From: RGIG2161 sp964525525
GTDB taxonomy: Bacteria > Bacillota > Clostridia > Oscillospirales > CAG-272
Assembly (NCBI GenBank): GCA_964525525.1
Contig: CAZGHD010000049.1
Span: forward strand, 1-14,060
Direction of reading: 5' to 3'
DNA length: 14,060 bases
Below the pieces are notes generated by a model, which saw only the letters and a list, made by a program, of their open reading frames with translations, was not told the origin of the DNA and did not search any database. Made by a program: the position numbers and the translations under genes. Positions 1 through 7,887 of the stretch are shown here, piece by piece. Position 1 is the first letter of the stretch. Each line of letters starts with the position of its first letter.

Positions 1-654
1 AGCGAGAAGCGTTTTACCTGTACCGGGAGGGCCCACGAGCAGAACGCCGTGGGGGATACGCGCACCGAGCTTGGTAAATTTAGTGGGATCTTTTAAGAAA
101 TCAACGATCTCCTTGAGTTCCTCTTTTTCCTCGTCAGCACCGGCAACGTCCTTGAAAAATACTTTTTTCTTTTCGTTTGAGCCGAGCTTAACTTTGGCGT
201 GACCGAAAGAATTCATCTTTCCACCGCCGCCGGTCGCCTGGCGCATAGCGTAGAACCAGAGTGCAACAAAGATAACTATAATTATAACGTACGGCAGGAA
301 TGCGAGCCAGATCGGAGTTTCCTCCGGCTGAATTATATCGTACGTTTCTATTACTCCGCGTTCGTGCTGATCGAAAATAGTTTCCGAAAGATCCTTCCAG
401 AACATTTCGTAGCTGCGAAGACGGTATACGACGTAGGTATCGGCATCGCCTTCGGTTTCCGACCTGATGACAAGAGTAAGATTATTCTTCTCGTCTATCT
501 CAAACGCTTTTACCTGCTCATTCTCGAAATAGTCAACTATCTGGCTATATATAACCTCTTCTTTCGGCAGATCGCTGAGCACAAAATACATAGCAACGAT
601 TATCGCGCCGATAAGGAAAAGGTAAAGAATAATCGTCTTTCTATTGTCCGTCAT
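1..654 (-). CDS. ftsH: FtsH, ATP-dependent membrane zinc metalloprotease (N-terminal part, cut by window start)
   Basis: Membrane-anchored AAA+ protease that extracts and degrades misfolded membrane proteins and short-lived regulators. Only the first 218 residues are present; the rest of the AAA module and the HEXXH zinc protease domain lie outside the window. Visible in order: a first membrane segment at about residues 7-26, an extracytoplasmic FtsH-extracellular-type domain at about 27-113, a second membrane segment at about 115-137, a Gly-rich linker (142-145), the family-typical VFFKDVAGADEEKEEL stretch (165-180), and the Walker A loop GPPGTGKT at 208-215, ten to fifteen residues later than in E. 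coli FtsH. The ATG at 654 is preceded by a full AGGAGG ribosome binding site. It is the last visible gene of the leftward run, 91 bases after hpt. The tilS-hpt-ftsH order is conserved in Firmicutes and supports the call. Confidence 0.96.
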   Translation of the reverse strand, partial: MTDNRKTIILYLFLIGAIIVAMYFVLSDLPKEEVIYSQIVDYFENEQVKAFEIDEKNNLTLVIRSETEGDADTYVVYRLRSYEMFWKDLSETIFDQHERGVIETYDIIQPEETPIWLAFLPYVIIIVIFVALWFYAMRQATGGGGKMNSFGHAKVKLGSNEKKKVFFKDVAGADEEKEELKEIVDFLKDPTKFTKLGARIPHGVLLVGPPGTGKTLLA

Positions 655-745
655 GTAACCTCCTCTGCGTGTTTGATCACGGTTTTCCTGTTATATGTAT
701 ATTTTATGTGATAGATTTGTTGTTTTTGTATCCAAATATTCCCGA

Positions 746-1282
746 TCAGGAATAAACCTTGGGATCAAGAATGCACACGTCCGGGAGAGTGCGGTATTTT
801 TCCGAATAGTCAAGGCCGTATCCGACGACGAACTCGTCGGGGATAACAAAACCGCAATAATCGGTGTTCATATCCACTTCTCTTCTGTCAGGCTTATCAA
901 GCAGAGTACAGGTCTTTACACTGCGCGCGCGCTTTTCAAGATACGGCACGAGCTTTGAAAGAGTGCGTCCGCTGTCGATGATGTCCTCGATTACGAGGAG
1001 ATCGCAATCTGACAAATCCTCACGCTTTATGTCAAGCGAGATTTTTATATCTCCGCCGGAAACGGTACCGCTTCCGTAAGAAGAAACGCGCATAAATTCG
1101 ATCTCGGTAGGAAGCGACAGGTATCTTACCAGATCACTGAAAAACATAAATGAGCCTTTAAGTATACATACCATTACAAGATGCTTGTCGGCGTAATCGC
1201 GGTCGATCTCTGCGGCAAGTTCTTTTACTCTTGCGTCTATTGTTTTAGCGTCAATTAAAACTTTTGAAATTTCGTTATTCAT
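746..1282 (-). CDS. hpt: Hypoxanthine phosphoribosyltransferase
   Basis: Cytoplasmic purine salvage enzyme that converts hypoxanthine (and usually guanine) plus PRPP to IMP/GMP and pyrophosphate. The 178-residue length is typical. The PPi loop LKG is at 41-43. The PRPP-binding signature VIEDIIDSGRTL is at 97-108, with E99/D100 and the presumed catalytic base D103. The purine-side LDKPDRR is at 128-134, and the FVVGYGLDY segment that closes the base pocket at 151-159. The ATG at 1282 follows a short GAGGG sequence. It starts 35 bases after the tilS stop, so it is probably co-transcribed with tilS and ftsH. No motif is missing. Assignment to hpt rather than another type I phosphoribosyltransferase rests on the EDIIDSGRTL and LDKPDRR motifs and on the tilS-hpt-ftsH context. 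Confidence 0.96.
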   Translation of the reverse strand: MNNEISKVLIDAKTIDARVKELAAEIDRDYADKHLVMVCILKGSFMFFSDLVRYLSLPTEIEFMRVSSYGSGTVSGGDIKISLDIKREDLSDCDLLVIEDIIDSGRTLSKLVPYLEKRARSVKTCTLLDKPDRREVDMNTDYCGFVIPDEFVVGYGLDYSEKYRTLPDVCILDPKVYS

Positions 1283-1317
1283 TGTCCCTCACAAAGCCGA
1301 AGCCGTAAAAACGGCAA

Positions 1318-2709
1318 TTATTTTTCACAGTAACAAATATATGTTATTTCTTCCCCTTTTTCGGGATATACCCTGTCCGCCACCGGAAATCCGGGCACCC
1401 AGACGATACCCTCGCCGTCACAAATAACGGGAAGCGTATCGCGCTTTTCAAGAGGAAGCTTTTTTTCCGACATCATACGACGCACGGTTTTGGTCACAGA
1501 CCTCGCTCTGTAAGCGTCTCCCGACCGTCTGGTACGCGCATAAACGTCACTTTTTATTTTATCAAAATTTATCTTGTCGAATATAGATAATTTGTAAATA
1601 TTTTCTTTTTTTTGAAATTCTTTAAAGCTTTTTGCATCAAGCAGCAAAATGTCGTACTCTTTTTCATCAAAAGAGTTTACGCCGAAAGAAAGCGGAGCTT
1701 CGCCTAAGTCCTTTTCAGTGACCTTCCTTTCTGTTCGAACGCTTTTTCTTACCGTCAGCTCTCCGTTCTCCACTACGACCGACATACCGCCGGGAAGATC
1801 AAGAGAGGAATGGGGCACCTTGCGCTCTGCTAAAGCCAGTACAGCCTCTACGTGCACCGATGAAAGCGCGCCGCATCCGTACTTTTTACAAAAATCTCCA
1901 ACCGCTCTGAAAGCCACGGGAGGCGCGAGCGAACAAAGTCCGTCACACGGTATTCGCCCGTCTTTTTCAAACTCTGCAATAAACTCATTCGCGGCAGAAG
2001 TGAAATACCCGTCTTCCTCACGCAGATGGCGCGACGCTTCAAGCACGGTGCCCTCAAACGAAGGATTCAGCTTTTTCGCGCGCGGAATTATCTCCGCTCG
2101 GATAAAATTACGCGTGTATACAGTGTCCGAATTGGTACTGTCTTCCACGTATTCTATTCCGTTTTGCTTTGCAAAAGAGCGAATCTGATCGCGGTCTGAC
2201 GCGATAAGCGGTCTGATTATGTTATCCCTCACGGGCGGAATTCCAGCAAGCCCGCGGCTTCCCGCCCCTCTTATAAGGTTAAACAAAACGGTCTCCGCGT
2301 TATCTGTCGCGTTGTGAGCGGTAGCAACCACCTCGCCGTCCTCCAAGACCTCGGAAAACACACGATAACGCAGTTCTCTTGCCGCCTCTTCAAGTCCAAT
2401 GCCCTTTTCTTTTGCAAAAGCAGGAGCGTCCACCCGCCTTACGACAAGCGGAATATCAAACCCTCCGCAAAGAGCTCGGCAAAAATCCTCGTCTCTTTGA
2501 GCTTCGTCTCCTCTGATACAGTGATTTACGTGCACTGCGCGAAGCCGCGTATCCGTACCGCTTAAAACGTTTTTCAGAACGTGCAGTAAAACCACCGAAT
2601 CCGCCCCGCCGGAAAGGGCGCACAGCACGCTGCCTACACCCCGGAGCATACTGTATTTCAAAACGGTATTTTTTGTGGAAGTAAAAATATCATTCTGCAT
2701 GAGATTCAT
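1318..2709 (-). CDS. tilS: tRNA(Ile)-lysidine synthase
   Basis: ATP-dependent enzyme that attaches lysine to C34 of the CAU anticodon of tRNA-Ile2, which makes it read AUA; normally essential. The N-terminal PP-loop ATPase motif SGGADS is at about 33-38, followed by the typical VHVNHCIRG and TAHNATDNAETVLFNLIRG segments. The middle holds the substrate-binding domain. The C-terminal TilS_C domain shows RRSGD, a basic KTVRRMMSEKKLP stretch and VWVPGFPVADRV. Length 463 aa is normal. Start choice is uncertain: TTG at 2712, ATG at 2709 and ATG at 2700 are all in frame, and none has a clear ribosome binding site. All overlap the 3' end of dnaB (stop at 2692-2690), so translational coupling is likely. 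The ATG at 2709 is chosen arbitrarily among near neighbours. Confidence 0.95.
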   Translation of the reverse strand: MNLMQNDIFTSTKNTVLKYSMLRGVGSVLCALSGGADSVVLLHVLKNVLSGTDTRLRAVHVNHCIRGDEAQRDEDFCRALCGGFDIPLVVRRVDAPAFAKEKGIGLEEAARELRYRVFSEVLEDGEVVATAHNATDNAETVLFNLIRGAGSRGLAGIPPVRDNIIRPLIASDRDQIRSFAKQNGIEYVEDSTNSDTVYTRNFIRAEIIPRAKKLNPSFEGTVLEASRHLREEDGYFTSAANEFIAEFEKDGRIPCDGLCSLAPPVAFRAVGDFCKKYGCGALSSVHVEAVLALAERKVPHSSLDLPGGMSVVVENGELTVRKSVRTERKVTEKDLGEAPLSFGVNSFDEKEYDILLLDAKSFKEFQKKENIYKLSIFDKINFDKIKSDVYARTRRSGDAYRARSVTKTVRRMMSEKKLPLEKRDTLPVICDGEGIVWVPGFPVADRVYPEKGEEITYICYCEK

Positions 2710-4018
2710 CAAGTGTTACAAACTTAGTGTACTGACCGAGCCAGCCCATCTTAACGTTTGCAGTAGAGCCGTGACGGTTTTTAGCGATTATAACTTCAGC
2801 GGTATTAGTACCCTTTTCCTTGTCGTAGTACTCGTCACGGTAAAGGAACAGAACCATATCAGCGTCCTGCTCTATCGCACCTGAGTCACGAAGGTCGGAC
2901 AGCATCGGTCGTTTATCGGTTCTCGACTCGGGACCACGGGAAAGCTGAGCGCAGGTGATTACCGGCACACCAAGCTCTTTTGCCATGATTTTTAAGTGTC
3001 TCGATATTTCCGCAACTTCCTGAACTCTGTTGTCTATTCTTCTGTCAGACTGCATAAGCTGAAGATAGTCGATCAAAACAAGTCCGAGATTTTTTACACG
3101 ACGAAGCTTCGCCTTCATTCCGGTAACAGAAATACCCGTGGTGTCGTCTATATATATTTCACATTCGGAAAGCTCGGAGGAAGTGTGAGCAAGCTTTGCC
3201 CAGTCTTCGTCCGACAAGTTACCCGAACGCATATTATAGCTGTCTATCATAGCTTCACTCGAAAGCATACGGGAAACGAGCTGCTGCGCCGACATCTCAA
3301 GAGAAAATACGCAAACTGCTTTCTTTGACTGTTTTGCAACGTTTGCGGCGATATTCATGGTAAATGAGGTTTTACCCATACCGGGACGTGCACCAACGAG
3401 AATAAGGTCTCCCTTTCCCATACCGACTATATATCGGTCAAGTCCGGTAAATCCCGTAGGAGTACCGGCAACCGCTTCTTTATCTGTGTTAAGAAGATGA
3501 AGATGCTCGTACTCCATCTGGAGCGCGTCCTTGATATGAACGAAGCTTTTGGTCTCGCGTCCTTCCGCTATCGCGAAAATACGCTGTTCCGCGTTGTCGA
3601 TTATATACTCGACCTCTCCCTGCTCGGAGAAAGCGGTGTCGCTGATGTCCGAGCAAGCCTCGATAAGACGGCGCAAGGTCGCTTTATCGGAAACTATCTT
3701 TGCGTAGTCGCGCACGTTTGCCGCGCTCGGCACTATTTCAGCTATGAGCTTTATATAATTTTTACTTTGATTCTCATCGTAAACGCCGTTTGCGACAAGG
3801 GTATCAATAAGTGTGACCAGATCTATCTCTCTGTTCTTCAAAAACATTTCCTGGAGGCAGGAATATATGTCTCTGTGGTTTTCAAGATAAAAATCATCGC
3901 ACGTCATTATTCCCGAGATTTCCGAAATACACTCGGGATTTATAAGTATGGATCCCAATACCGACTGCTCCGCTTCTATCGAATACGGCAGTTTTCTTGA
4001 AAACTCCTCGTTACTCAT
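2690..4018 (-). CDS. dnaB: Replicative DNA helicase DnaB
   Basis: Hexameric 5'-3' helicase that unwinds DNA at the replication fork and recruits primase (called DnaC in Bacillus). The 442-residue protein has the N-terminal DnaB domain at about 8-110 (beginning PYSIEAEQSVLGS) and the RecA-like C-terminal domain at about 165-435. In the latter, Walker A is GARPGMGKT at 209-217, Walker B is LVLIDYLQLM at 313-322, the DnaB-typical CAQLSRGPESR is at 356-366, and AKNRHG with the presumed arginine finger R415 is at 412-417. The ATG at 4018 is preceded by AAAGGA about 10 bases upstream. It begins 24 bases after rplI and overlaps the start of tilS. The rplI-dnaB pairing is standard in Firmicutes. No intein or insertion is seen at the P-loop. 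Confidence 0.98.
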   Translation of the reverse strand: MSNEEFSRKLPYSIEAEQSVLGSILINPECISEISGIMTCDDFYLENHRDIYSCLQEMFLKNREIDLVTLIDTLVANGVYDENQSKNYIKLIAEIVPSAANVRDYAKIVSDKATLRRLIEACSDISDTAFSEQGEVEYIIDNAEQRIFAIAEGRETKSFVHIKDALQMEYEHLHLLNTDKEAVAGTPTGFTGLDRYIVGMGKGDLILVGARPGMGKTSFTMNIAANVAKQSKKAVCVFSLEMSAQQLVSRMLSSEAMIDSYNMRSGNLSDEDWAKLAHTSSELSECEIYIDDTTGISVTGMKAKLRRVKNLGLVLIDYLQLMQSDRRIDNRVQEVAEISRHLKIMAKELGVPVITCAQLSRGPESRTDKRPMLSDLRDSGAIEQDADMVLFLYRDEYYDKEKGTNTAEVIIAKNRHGSTANVKMGWLGQYTKFVTLDESHAE

Positions 4019-4042
4019 TTTACTGATTTCCTTTAACTGTTA

Positions 4043-4489
4043 TTATTTTTCGTCGGTGATGAGTACGTTAAGCTTGCCAGTAACCTCGGGGTGGAGCTTT
4101 ACCTCAAGCTCGTATTTGCCGAAAGCCTTGAGCACGTTTGACTGAATCTTGCGCTTGTCTATAACGATCTTGTGCTGCTTTTCAAGCTCCTCCGCGATCT
4201 CCTTGGTGGTTACAGAACCGTAAAGTCTGCCGTCTGCGCCAGCCTGACGCTTGAAGGTAAGGAGAATAGCCTCGAGTTTTCCGGCGGTTTCTTTAGCCGC
4301 GGCAAGCTCAACAGCTTCCTTATGTTTTTTAGACTCCTCGCGTCCTTTTATCTCATTAAGAGCGGACGGAGTTGCCTCTACTGCTTTTTTCTGCGGAAAA
4401 AGGAAGTTTCTCGCGTATCCGTCGGATACGTTGATAACGTCGTCCTTTTTTCCCTGTCCTTTTACGTCACAAAGTAATACTACTTTCAT
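4043..4489 (-). CDS. rplI: 50S ribosomal protein L9
   Basis: Large-subunit protein that binds 23S rRNA near the L1 stalk and helps maintain reading frame. The 148-residue length and two-domain layout are standard. The N-terminal domain opens MKVVLLCDVKGQGKKDDVINV and carries the family signature GYARNFLFPQKKAV (24-37). A long connecting helix rich in Lys, Glu and Ala (about 44-75) follows, then the C-terminal domain with DGRLYGSVTTKEIAEEL. It lies 44 bases after gdpP and 24 bases before dnaB, the same arrangement as in Bacillus. The upstream sequence CAGGTAAAAAT gives only a weak ribosome binding site, AGG, about 9 bases from the ATG. A slightly better AAAGGCAGG lies just upstream. Confidence 0.98.
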   Translation of the reverse strand: MKVVLLCDVKGQGKKDDVINVSDGYARNFLFPQKKAVEATPSALNEIKGREESKKHKEAVELAAAKETAGKLEAILLTFKRQAGADGRLYGSVTTKEIAEELEKQHKIVIDKRKIQSNVLKAFGKYELEVKLHPEVTGKLNVLITDEK

Positions 4490-4533
4490 TATTTTTACCT
4501 GCCTTTTGCTGTTTTGATTTTATTTACACCAAT

Positions 4534-6534
4534 TTACATATTGTTGTCAAGATAATGATCGACCGCTTCCTTGAGAAGCGTAAGTGCTTCAATGAGCGAT
4601 CTGTCCGCGACCTGCGCGCCGGCAACGTCAAAATGTCCGCCGCCCTGAAGTTTTTCAAGTATGAGCTGAACGTTTATCTTTCCCGAGCTTCGCGCGGAAA
4701 TGTGAACCGAGTTACCGATCTTCACAAGCGCAAAGGACGCGAGTATGCCGGATATTCCAAGCAGTTTGTCCGCCGCCTTTGCCGCCGCGATTCTGTCCTG
4801 CGGGATTCCGTCGCCGTCGCTTCTCGCGATAGCAATCACCTTGCGGTATATTACGACGTCGCTTTCAAACTTTGCCTCGCGAACGAAATCGTCAAGACTC
4901 GTTTTGAAAAGCTCCTGTGCGTCTGACGGTGCCGCACCCTCTCCGCGAAGATACTGCGCCGCCGAGAAGGTTCTCGTTCCGGTATTGCGTGAAAACTGCT
5001 TGGTATCAAGAAGCATTCCCGCAAGAAGCATATCGGCTTCCTCTTTCATAAGCATGCCCGCGGGTACCGACTGCTCAAGCATCTCACTGATAAGCTCGCA
5101 GCAGGAAGATGCGGACGGTTCGATATACGAAATAACCGGCTCTCTTTCAAATTCCGCCGTCTTTCGATGATGATCTATTATCGCTATTTTGTCTACATTT
5201 GACGCAAGCTGGGAAGATTCAAAGTGGTCTACGTTGTTTACGTCAACGATAACAAGCATAGTACCGGTACGCATAAGATCGAGTCCGTCGCGGGAATCTA
5301 TAAACTTACCGTCGTACATATCTATGCCGCGGAATTTGTTCATACATCCGATTACGTTTTCGTCGTTGGTATCGACCACGATATTTGACGGAACGCCGCA
5401 GAATTCCGCAAGACGCGCAATACCGATACATGCGCCAAACGAGTCAAAGTCTGCGTATTTATGTCCCATTATAAGGACGTTATCCGCGTTTGACATATGC
5501 GTGATAAGCTCGTTTGCGATAACTCTTGCACGAACTTTAGTACGCTTCTGAACGGTTCTCGTTCTGCCTCCGTAAAAGTCTATACCGTCCTCGCGTTTGA
5601 GAACAGCCTGGTCGCCTCCTCGCTGAAGCGCCATGTCAAGCGCGCTCTGCGCGACGCGGCTTTTCTCCGCAAGAGAACCCTCAACGCACGCAACGCCGAT
5701 AGAAACGGTTACCGGCGCGCTTCCCTCACCTACGCGCACGTCGCGTATTTCGTCGAGAATCGAAAAACGTTTTTCGATCTGTTCCGAAAGGCTCTTTTTG
5801 TTAAGGATAAGAATGAACTTATCTCTCTCGTATTCCTTTATCATTCCGCCCATTTCTTCCGCCCATTTTTTGAGCATTACTGCTATCTCGGCAGATGCGG
5901 TACGGTATTTTTCCTGAACGTACTGAAGAAGCTCGTCAAGGTTATCTATTATTATATACATAACGACGGTGTCCTCTTCGTCAAACTTAACGCGGAGCTG
6001 CTGTAGTTCGGTGGAATCGTTGAATATTACCAAGCGGTATTCTTTATCACCGGCTTTTATCTCGTAACCAACCGCGCAAAAAGCACGGTCACCGAGGAGC
6101 ACGTTATCAATAGGCGCGCCGCTCTCCATATTCTGAGGCAAAAGACCGCACAAGCTCTCGGTAGTCATACCGAAGACCGCCTCGCGTCCGCCTGCAAGAG
6201 AAGTGAGCGTGCGGTTATACCAGATTATTTTACCGTCCATATCGCAGATAAGCACCGGCATATGGAGCTTGAGCACGACGTCAACCATAAGCTGGCCGAG
6301 CAGAGGGCTGAGCTTAGGGTCAGCGGCTTTTCTCGGAGAGAAGATGTGAAGTATCACCGCCGCAAGAGCTATCACCGCAAAATAGCCGATAACGATAACT
6401 ATCAGACTGTACAGTGCCGGAACCTGAGTATAAGTACATACGAGGAAGTGAACGATAAACCCGATGAGCGCGGCAACGGCGGATATAAGAAGCAACTTTC
6501 CGTCACCGTGTACTTTTATCTTAGAATTTTTCAT
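4534..6534 (-). CDS. gdpP: Cyclic-di-AMP phosphodiesterase GdpP (DHH/DHHA1, PAS and degenerate GGDEF)
   Basis: Membrane-anchored enzyme that hydrolyses c-di-AMP to pApA, controlling potassium and osmolyte uptake, turgor and beta-lactam tolerance. The 666-residue length matches the family. In order: two membrane segments (about 13-33 and 41-65), a PAS-like domain (about 85-175), a degenerate GGDEF domain (about 185-310) in which the GGDEF loop reads ILILNKKS, and the DHH domain with GHKYADFDSFGA (357-368), D431 and DHHRK (454-458). The DHHA1 domain follows with GGGHFDVAGA (631-640). All the metal-binding Asp/His motifs I can recognise are intact, so it should be active. In-frame TTG codons exist at 6555 and 6540. 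ATG 6534 is preferred, with AAGGA 11 bases upstream, but TTG 6540 is a close alternative. It begins 32 bases after the DUF2232 gene and is followed by rplI, the classical yybS-yybT-rplI order. Confidence 0.96.
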   Translation of the reverse strand: MKNSKIKVHGDGKLLLISAVAALIGFIVHFLVCTYTQVPALYSLIVIVIGYFAVIALAAVILHIFSPRKAADPKLSPLLGQLMVDVVLKLHMPVLICDMDGKIIWYNRTLTSLAGGREAVFGMTTESLCGLLPQNMESGAPIDNVLLGDRAFCAVGYEIKAGDKEYRLVIFNDSTELQQLRVKFDEEDTVVMYIIIDNLDELLQYVQEKYRTASAEIAVMLKKWAEEMGGMIKEYERDKFILILNKKSLSEQIEKRFSILDEIRDVRVGEGSAPVTVSIGVACVEGSLAEKSRVAQSALDMALQRGGDQAVLKREDGIDFYGGRTRTVQKRTKVRARVIANELITHMSNADNVLIMGHKYADFDSFGACIGIARLAEFCGVPSNIVVDTNDENVIGCMNKFRGIDMYDGKFIDSRDGLDLMRTGTMLVIVDVNNVDHFESSQLASNVDKIAIIDHHRKTAEFEREPVISYIEPSASSCCELISEMLEQSVPAGMLMKEEADMLLAGMLLDTKQFSRNTGTRTFSAAQYLRGEGAAPSDAQELFKTSLDDFVREAKFESDVVIYRKVIAIARSDGDGIPQDRIAAAKAADKLLGISGILASFALVKIGNSVHISARSSGKINVQLILEKLQGGGHFDVAGAQVADRSLIEALTLLKEAVDHYLDNNM

Positions 6535-6566
6535 AAGCAATCCGATCCTTATCAAAAATTTTGTCT

Positions 6567-7604
6567 TTAGTCCTTTTTAGGTTTGAGAGCGGGAGCTTTA
6601 CGGCGAATAACGGATATTGCGCCGACAATTGAAAATACCATTATAGCAAGCGACAAAAAAGTCGCTACGTACTGTAAAAGAATGAAAGCCGCGACAGCGA
6701 CTGTAATCCAGCCGAAAAAGCTGAATCTTCGCTTGGTCTTTTTGGCAAGCCACATTCTGAACGATCTGAATCCCACAACGGTAAGACCCGGAGTAAGAAT
6801 TATCTGAATATTCATAGCCGCGTAATACACCGGCTCAGCCGAGTCGACGTAAGACAGCACCGACACCATAACGGTTGCGATAATAAACAGCGCCGCCGCC
6901 GCGAGACTCATATCGATAAAGAACATCTCGGGAGAGATCAGCTTGTACGAGCTTGACGCAAATGAAAGTCGGGTAAAAAGCTTAGCGCAAAGATACACGA
7001 GAAGAAACACTATACAAACGAGGAAAGCAAACGACGTTGCCACCGCGTATCTCGCGTAAAACGAGATCGCCTCCTCGGTAAGAATAGTTATTTTTGTATC
7101 TCCGTTCGTATATACCGATGATGCCCTGAGCATCTCGACTACCTGATTATACGAGGTCTCGCTGTACTTAATAACACCTTCAACCGACAAAGCTCCGTCG
7201 GTAATGTATATCTGAGCCAGGAAAGCGCAAATCAATGCAGCAACCACCACTGCACTTCCCGCGGCAACCGAGCCGACGAGCGAGGATTTGGTTTTAGCGC
7301 ATATTCCTATCGCAAGCGACACGAAAAGCACGAGCAGTGAAACCGCAACCGATATTTTACTGTCCGCAAGAAGGAAAACGGGTACAAGCGAAACGAGTGA
7401 GCATATGATCGGCAGATACGGCTTTGAAAAACAGAACAGATACGCGCCGGTCGCCACGGAGGAAATGAAAAACAAGAATGACAGTATCCCTCCGGCAACG
7501 CCTACCGCAAAAGAAGCTATAACGTACGCCGCGGCTATAAACGCAATAAATTGTTTTTTGGGTAAATTCTCGCCGCGGCTCACATTCACGTCGTTTCTGT
7601 CCAT
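6567..7604 (-). CDS. DUF2232 (YybS-like) multi-pass membrane protein
   Basis: Integral membrane protein of unknown biochemical role, 345 residues. About eight hydrophobic segments are visible, near residues 19-47, 63-79, 86-103, 110-131, 187-208, 228-251, 262-280 and 297-330, with a hydrophilic loop at about 135-180 and a Lys/Arg-rich C-terminus. The assignment to DUF2232/YybS rests mainly on its position directly upstream of gdpP and rplI, plus size and topology; motif evidence is weak. The ATG at 7604 is chosen because AGAGGAG lies 7 bases upstream. An in-frame ATG at 7643 would start upstream of the transcription start predicted from the promoter at 7646-7674 and is therefore unlikely. It is the first gene of the leftward operon. 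Members of this family have been suggested to act in transport or sporulation, but nothing here settles that. Confidence 0.85.
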   Translation of the reverse strand: MDRNDVNVSRGENLPKKQFIAFIAAAYVIASFAVGVAGGILSFLFFISSVATGAYLFCFSKPYLPIICSLVSLVPVFLLADSKISVAVSLLVLFVSLAIGICAKTKSSLVGSVAAGSAVVVAALICAFLAQIYITDGALSVEGVIKYSETSYNQVVEMLRASSVYTNGDTKITILTEEAISFYARYAVATSFAFLVCIVFLLVYLCAKLFTRLSFASSSYKLISPEMFFIDMSLAAAALFIIATVMVSVLSYVDSAEPVYYAAMNIQIILTPGLTVVGFRSFRMWLAKKTKRRFSFFGWITVAVAAFILLQYVATFLSLAIMVFSIVGAISVIRRKAPALKPKKD

Positions 7605-7611
7605 ACAGCTT

Positions 7612-7618
7612 CTCCTCT
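7612..7618 (-). promoter_or_regulatory. Ribosome binding site deciding the DUF2232 gene start
   Basis: AGAGGAG read on the minus strand, 7 bases before the ATG at 7604. No comparable site precedes the upstream in-frame ATG codons at 7640 and 7643, so the shorter protein is preferred. Confidence 0.85.
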
Positions 7619-7645
7619 TTTCGGTCACAAAATTATACATCATAT

Positions 7646-7674
7646 ATTATAGCAGATTTATTTCCGCTTGTAAA
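7646..7674 (-). promoter_or_regulatory. Sigma-A promoter of the leftward DUF2232-gdpP-rplI-dnaB-tilS-hpt-ftsH run
   Basis: On the minus strand, a -35 TTTACA (7674-7669) and a perfect -10 TATAAT (7651-7646) are separated by exactly 17 bases. A TGC just before the -10 adds an extended -10 element. Transcription should begin near 7639, giving a leader of about 35 bases before the ATG at 7604. This is the strongest candidate for driving the whole leftward gene run. Confidence 0.85.
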
Positions 7675-7810
7675 CAATTTCCACGATAACTTTTTAATTC
7701 CTCATAAAAAAATCATTGTTGTTTTCACAAAATACACGAAAAAATCACCGCAAACTCACTCAAGCACCAAAAATTTCAAATGTTTTTTCAAAAAAATATT
7801 CGCCGTGCGG
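7675..7810. other. AT-rich core of the divergent intergenic region
   Basis: These 136 bases separate the -35 boxes of two divergent promoters. They hold A and T runs and no plausible gene, conserved RNA fold or operator-like palindrome that I can see. The A-tracts could act as UP elements or bent DNA for either promoter; this is inference only. Confidence 0.5.
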
Positions 7811-7839
7811 TTGACAAGCGGTCAAAATAAATATATAAT
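7811..7839 (+). promoter_or_regulatory. Consensus sigma-A promoter for the glycosyltransferase gene
   Basis: A perfect -35 TTGACA (7811-7816), a 17-base spacer and a perfect -10 TATAAT (7834-7839). The transcription start is expected near 7846, leaving a leader of about 42 bases. The leader contains a ribosome binding site AAGGAG at 7876-7881. A full 12/12 match suggests strong, largely constitutive expression unless an operator overlaps it. Confidence 0.92.
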
Positions 7840-7887
7840 CATACTTGGAATGATCCTGAGTTATAACACAGATCAAAGGAGACAACT

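Noticed and set aside
655..745. Possible internal promoter in the 91-base gap before ftsH
   Set aside because: TAAAAT-like -10 sequences are present but no -35 box sits at 16-18 bases; the gap is simply AT-rich.
1302..1315. Small hairpin GCCGT-AAAA-ACGGC between tilS and hpt
   Set aside because: The stem is only 5 bases and no U-tract follows on the minus strand, so it is not a convincing terminator or riboswitch.
4490..4500. Identical 11-base leader CAGGTAAAAAT before rplI and before the 111-residue gene (9382-9392)
   Set aside because: It contains only an ordinary weak ribosome binding site followed by an A-run; two copies in 14 kb are easily chance.
5497..6006. Open frames on the plus strand across gdpP, and similar ones at 199-711 and 3497-4000
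   Set aside because: They mirror the coding strand of gdpP, ftsH and dnaB, have no plausible start sites of their own, and encode no recognisable domain.
7675..7887. Riboswitch such as a c-di-AMP (ydaO-type) element near gdpP or the glycosyltransferase gene
   Set aside because: Both predicted leaders are about 35-42 bases, too short for the fold, and the conserved core is not seen.
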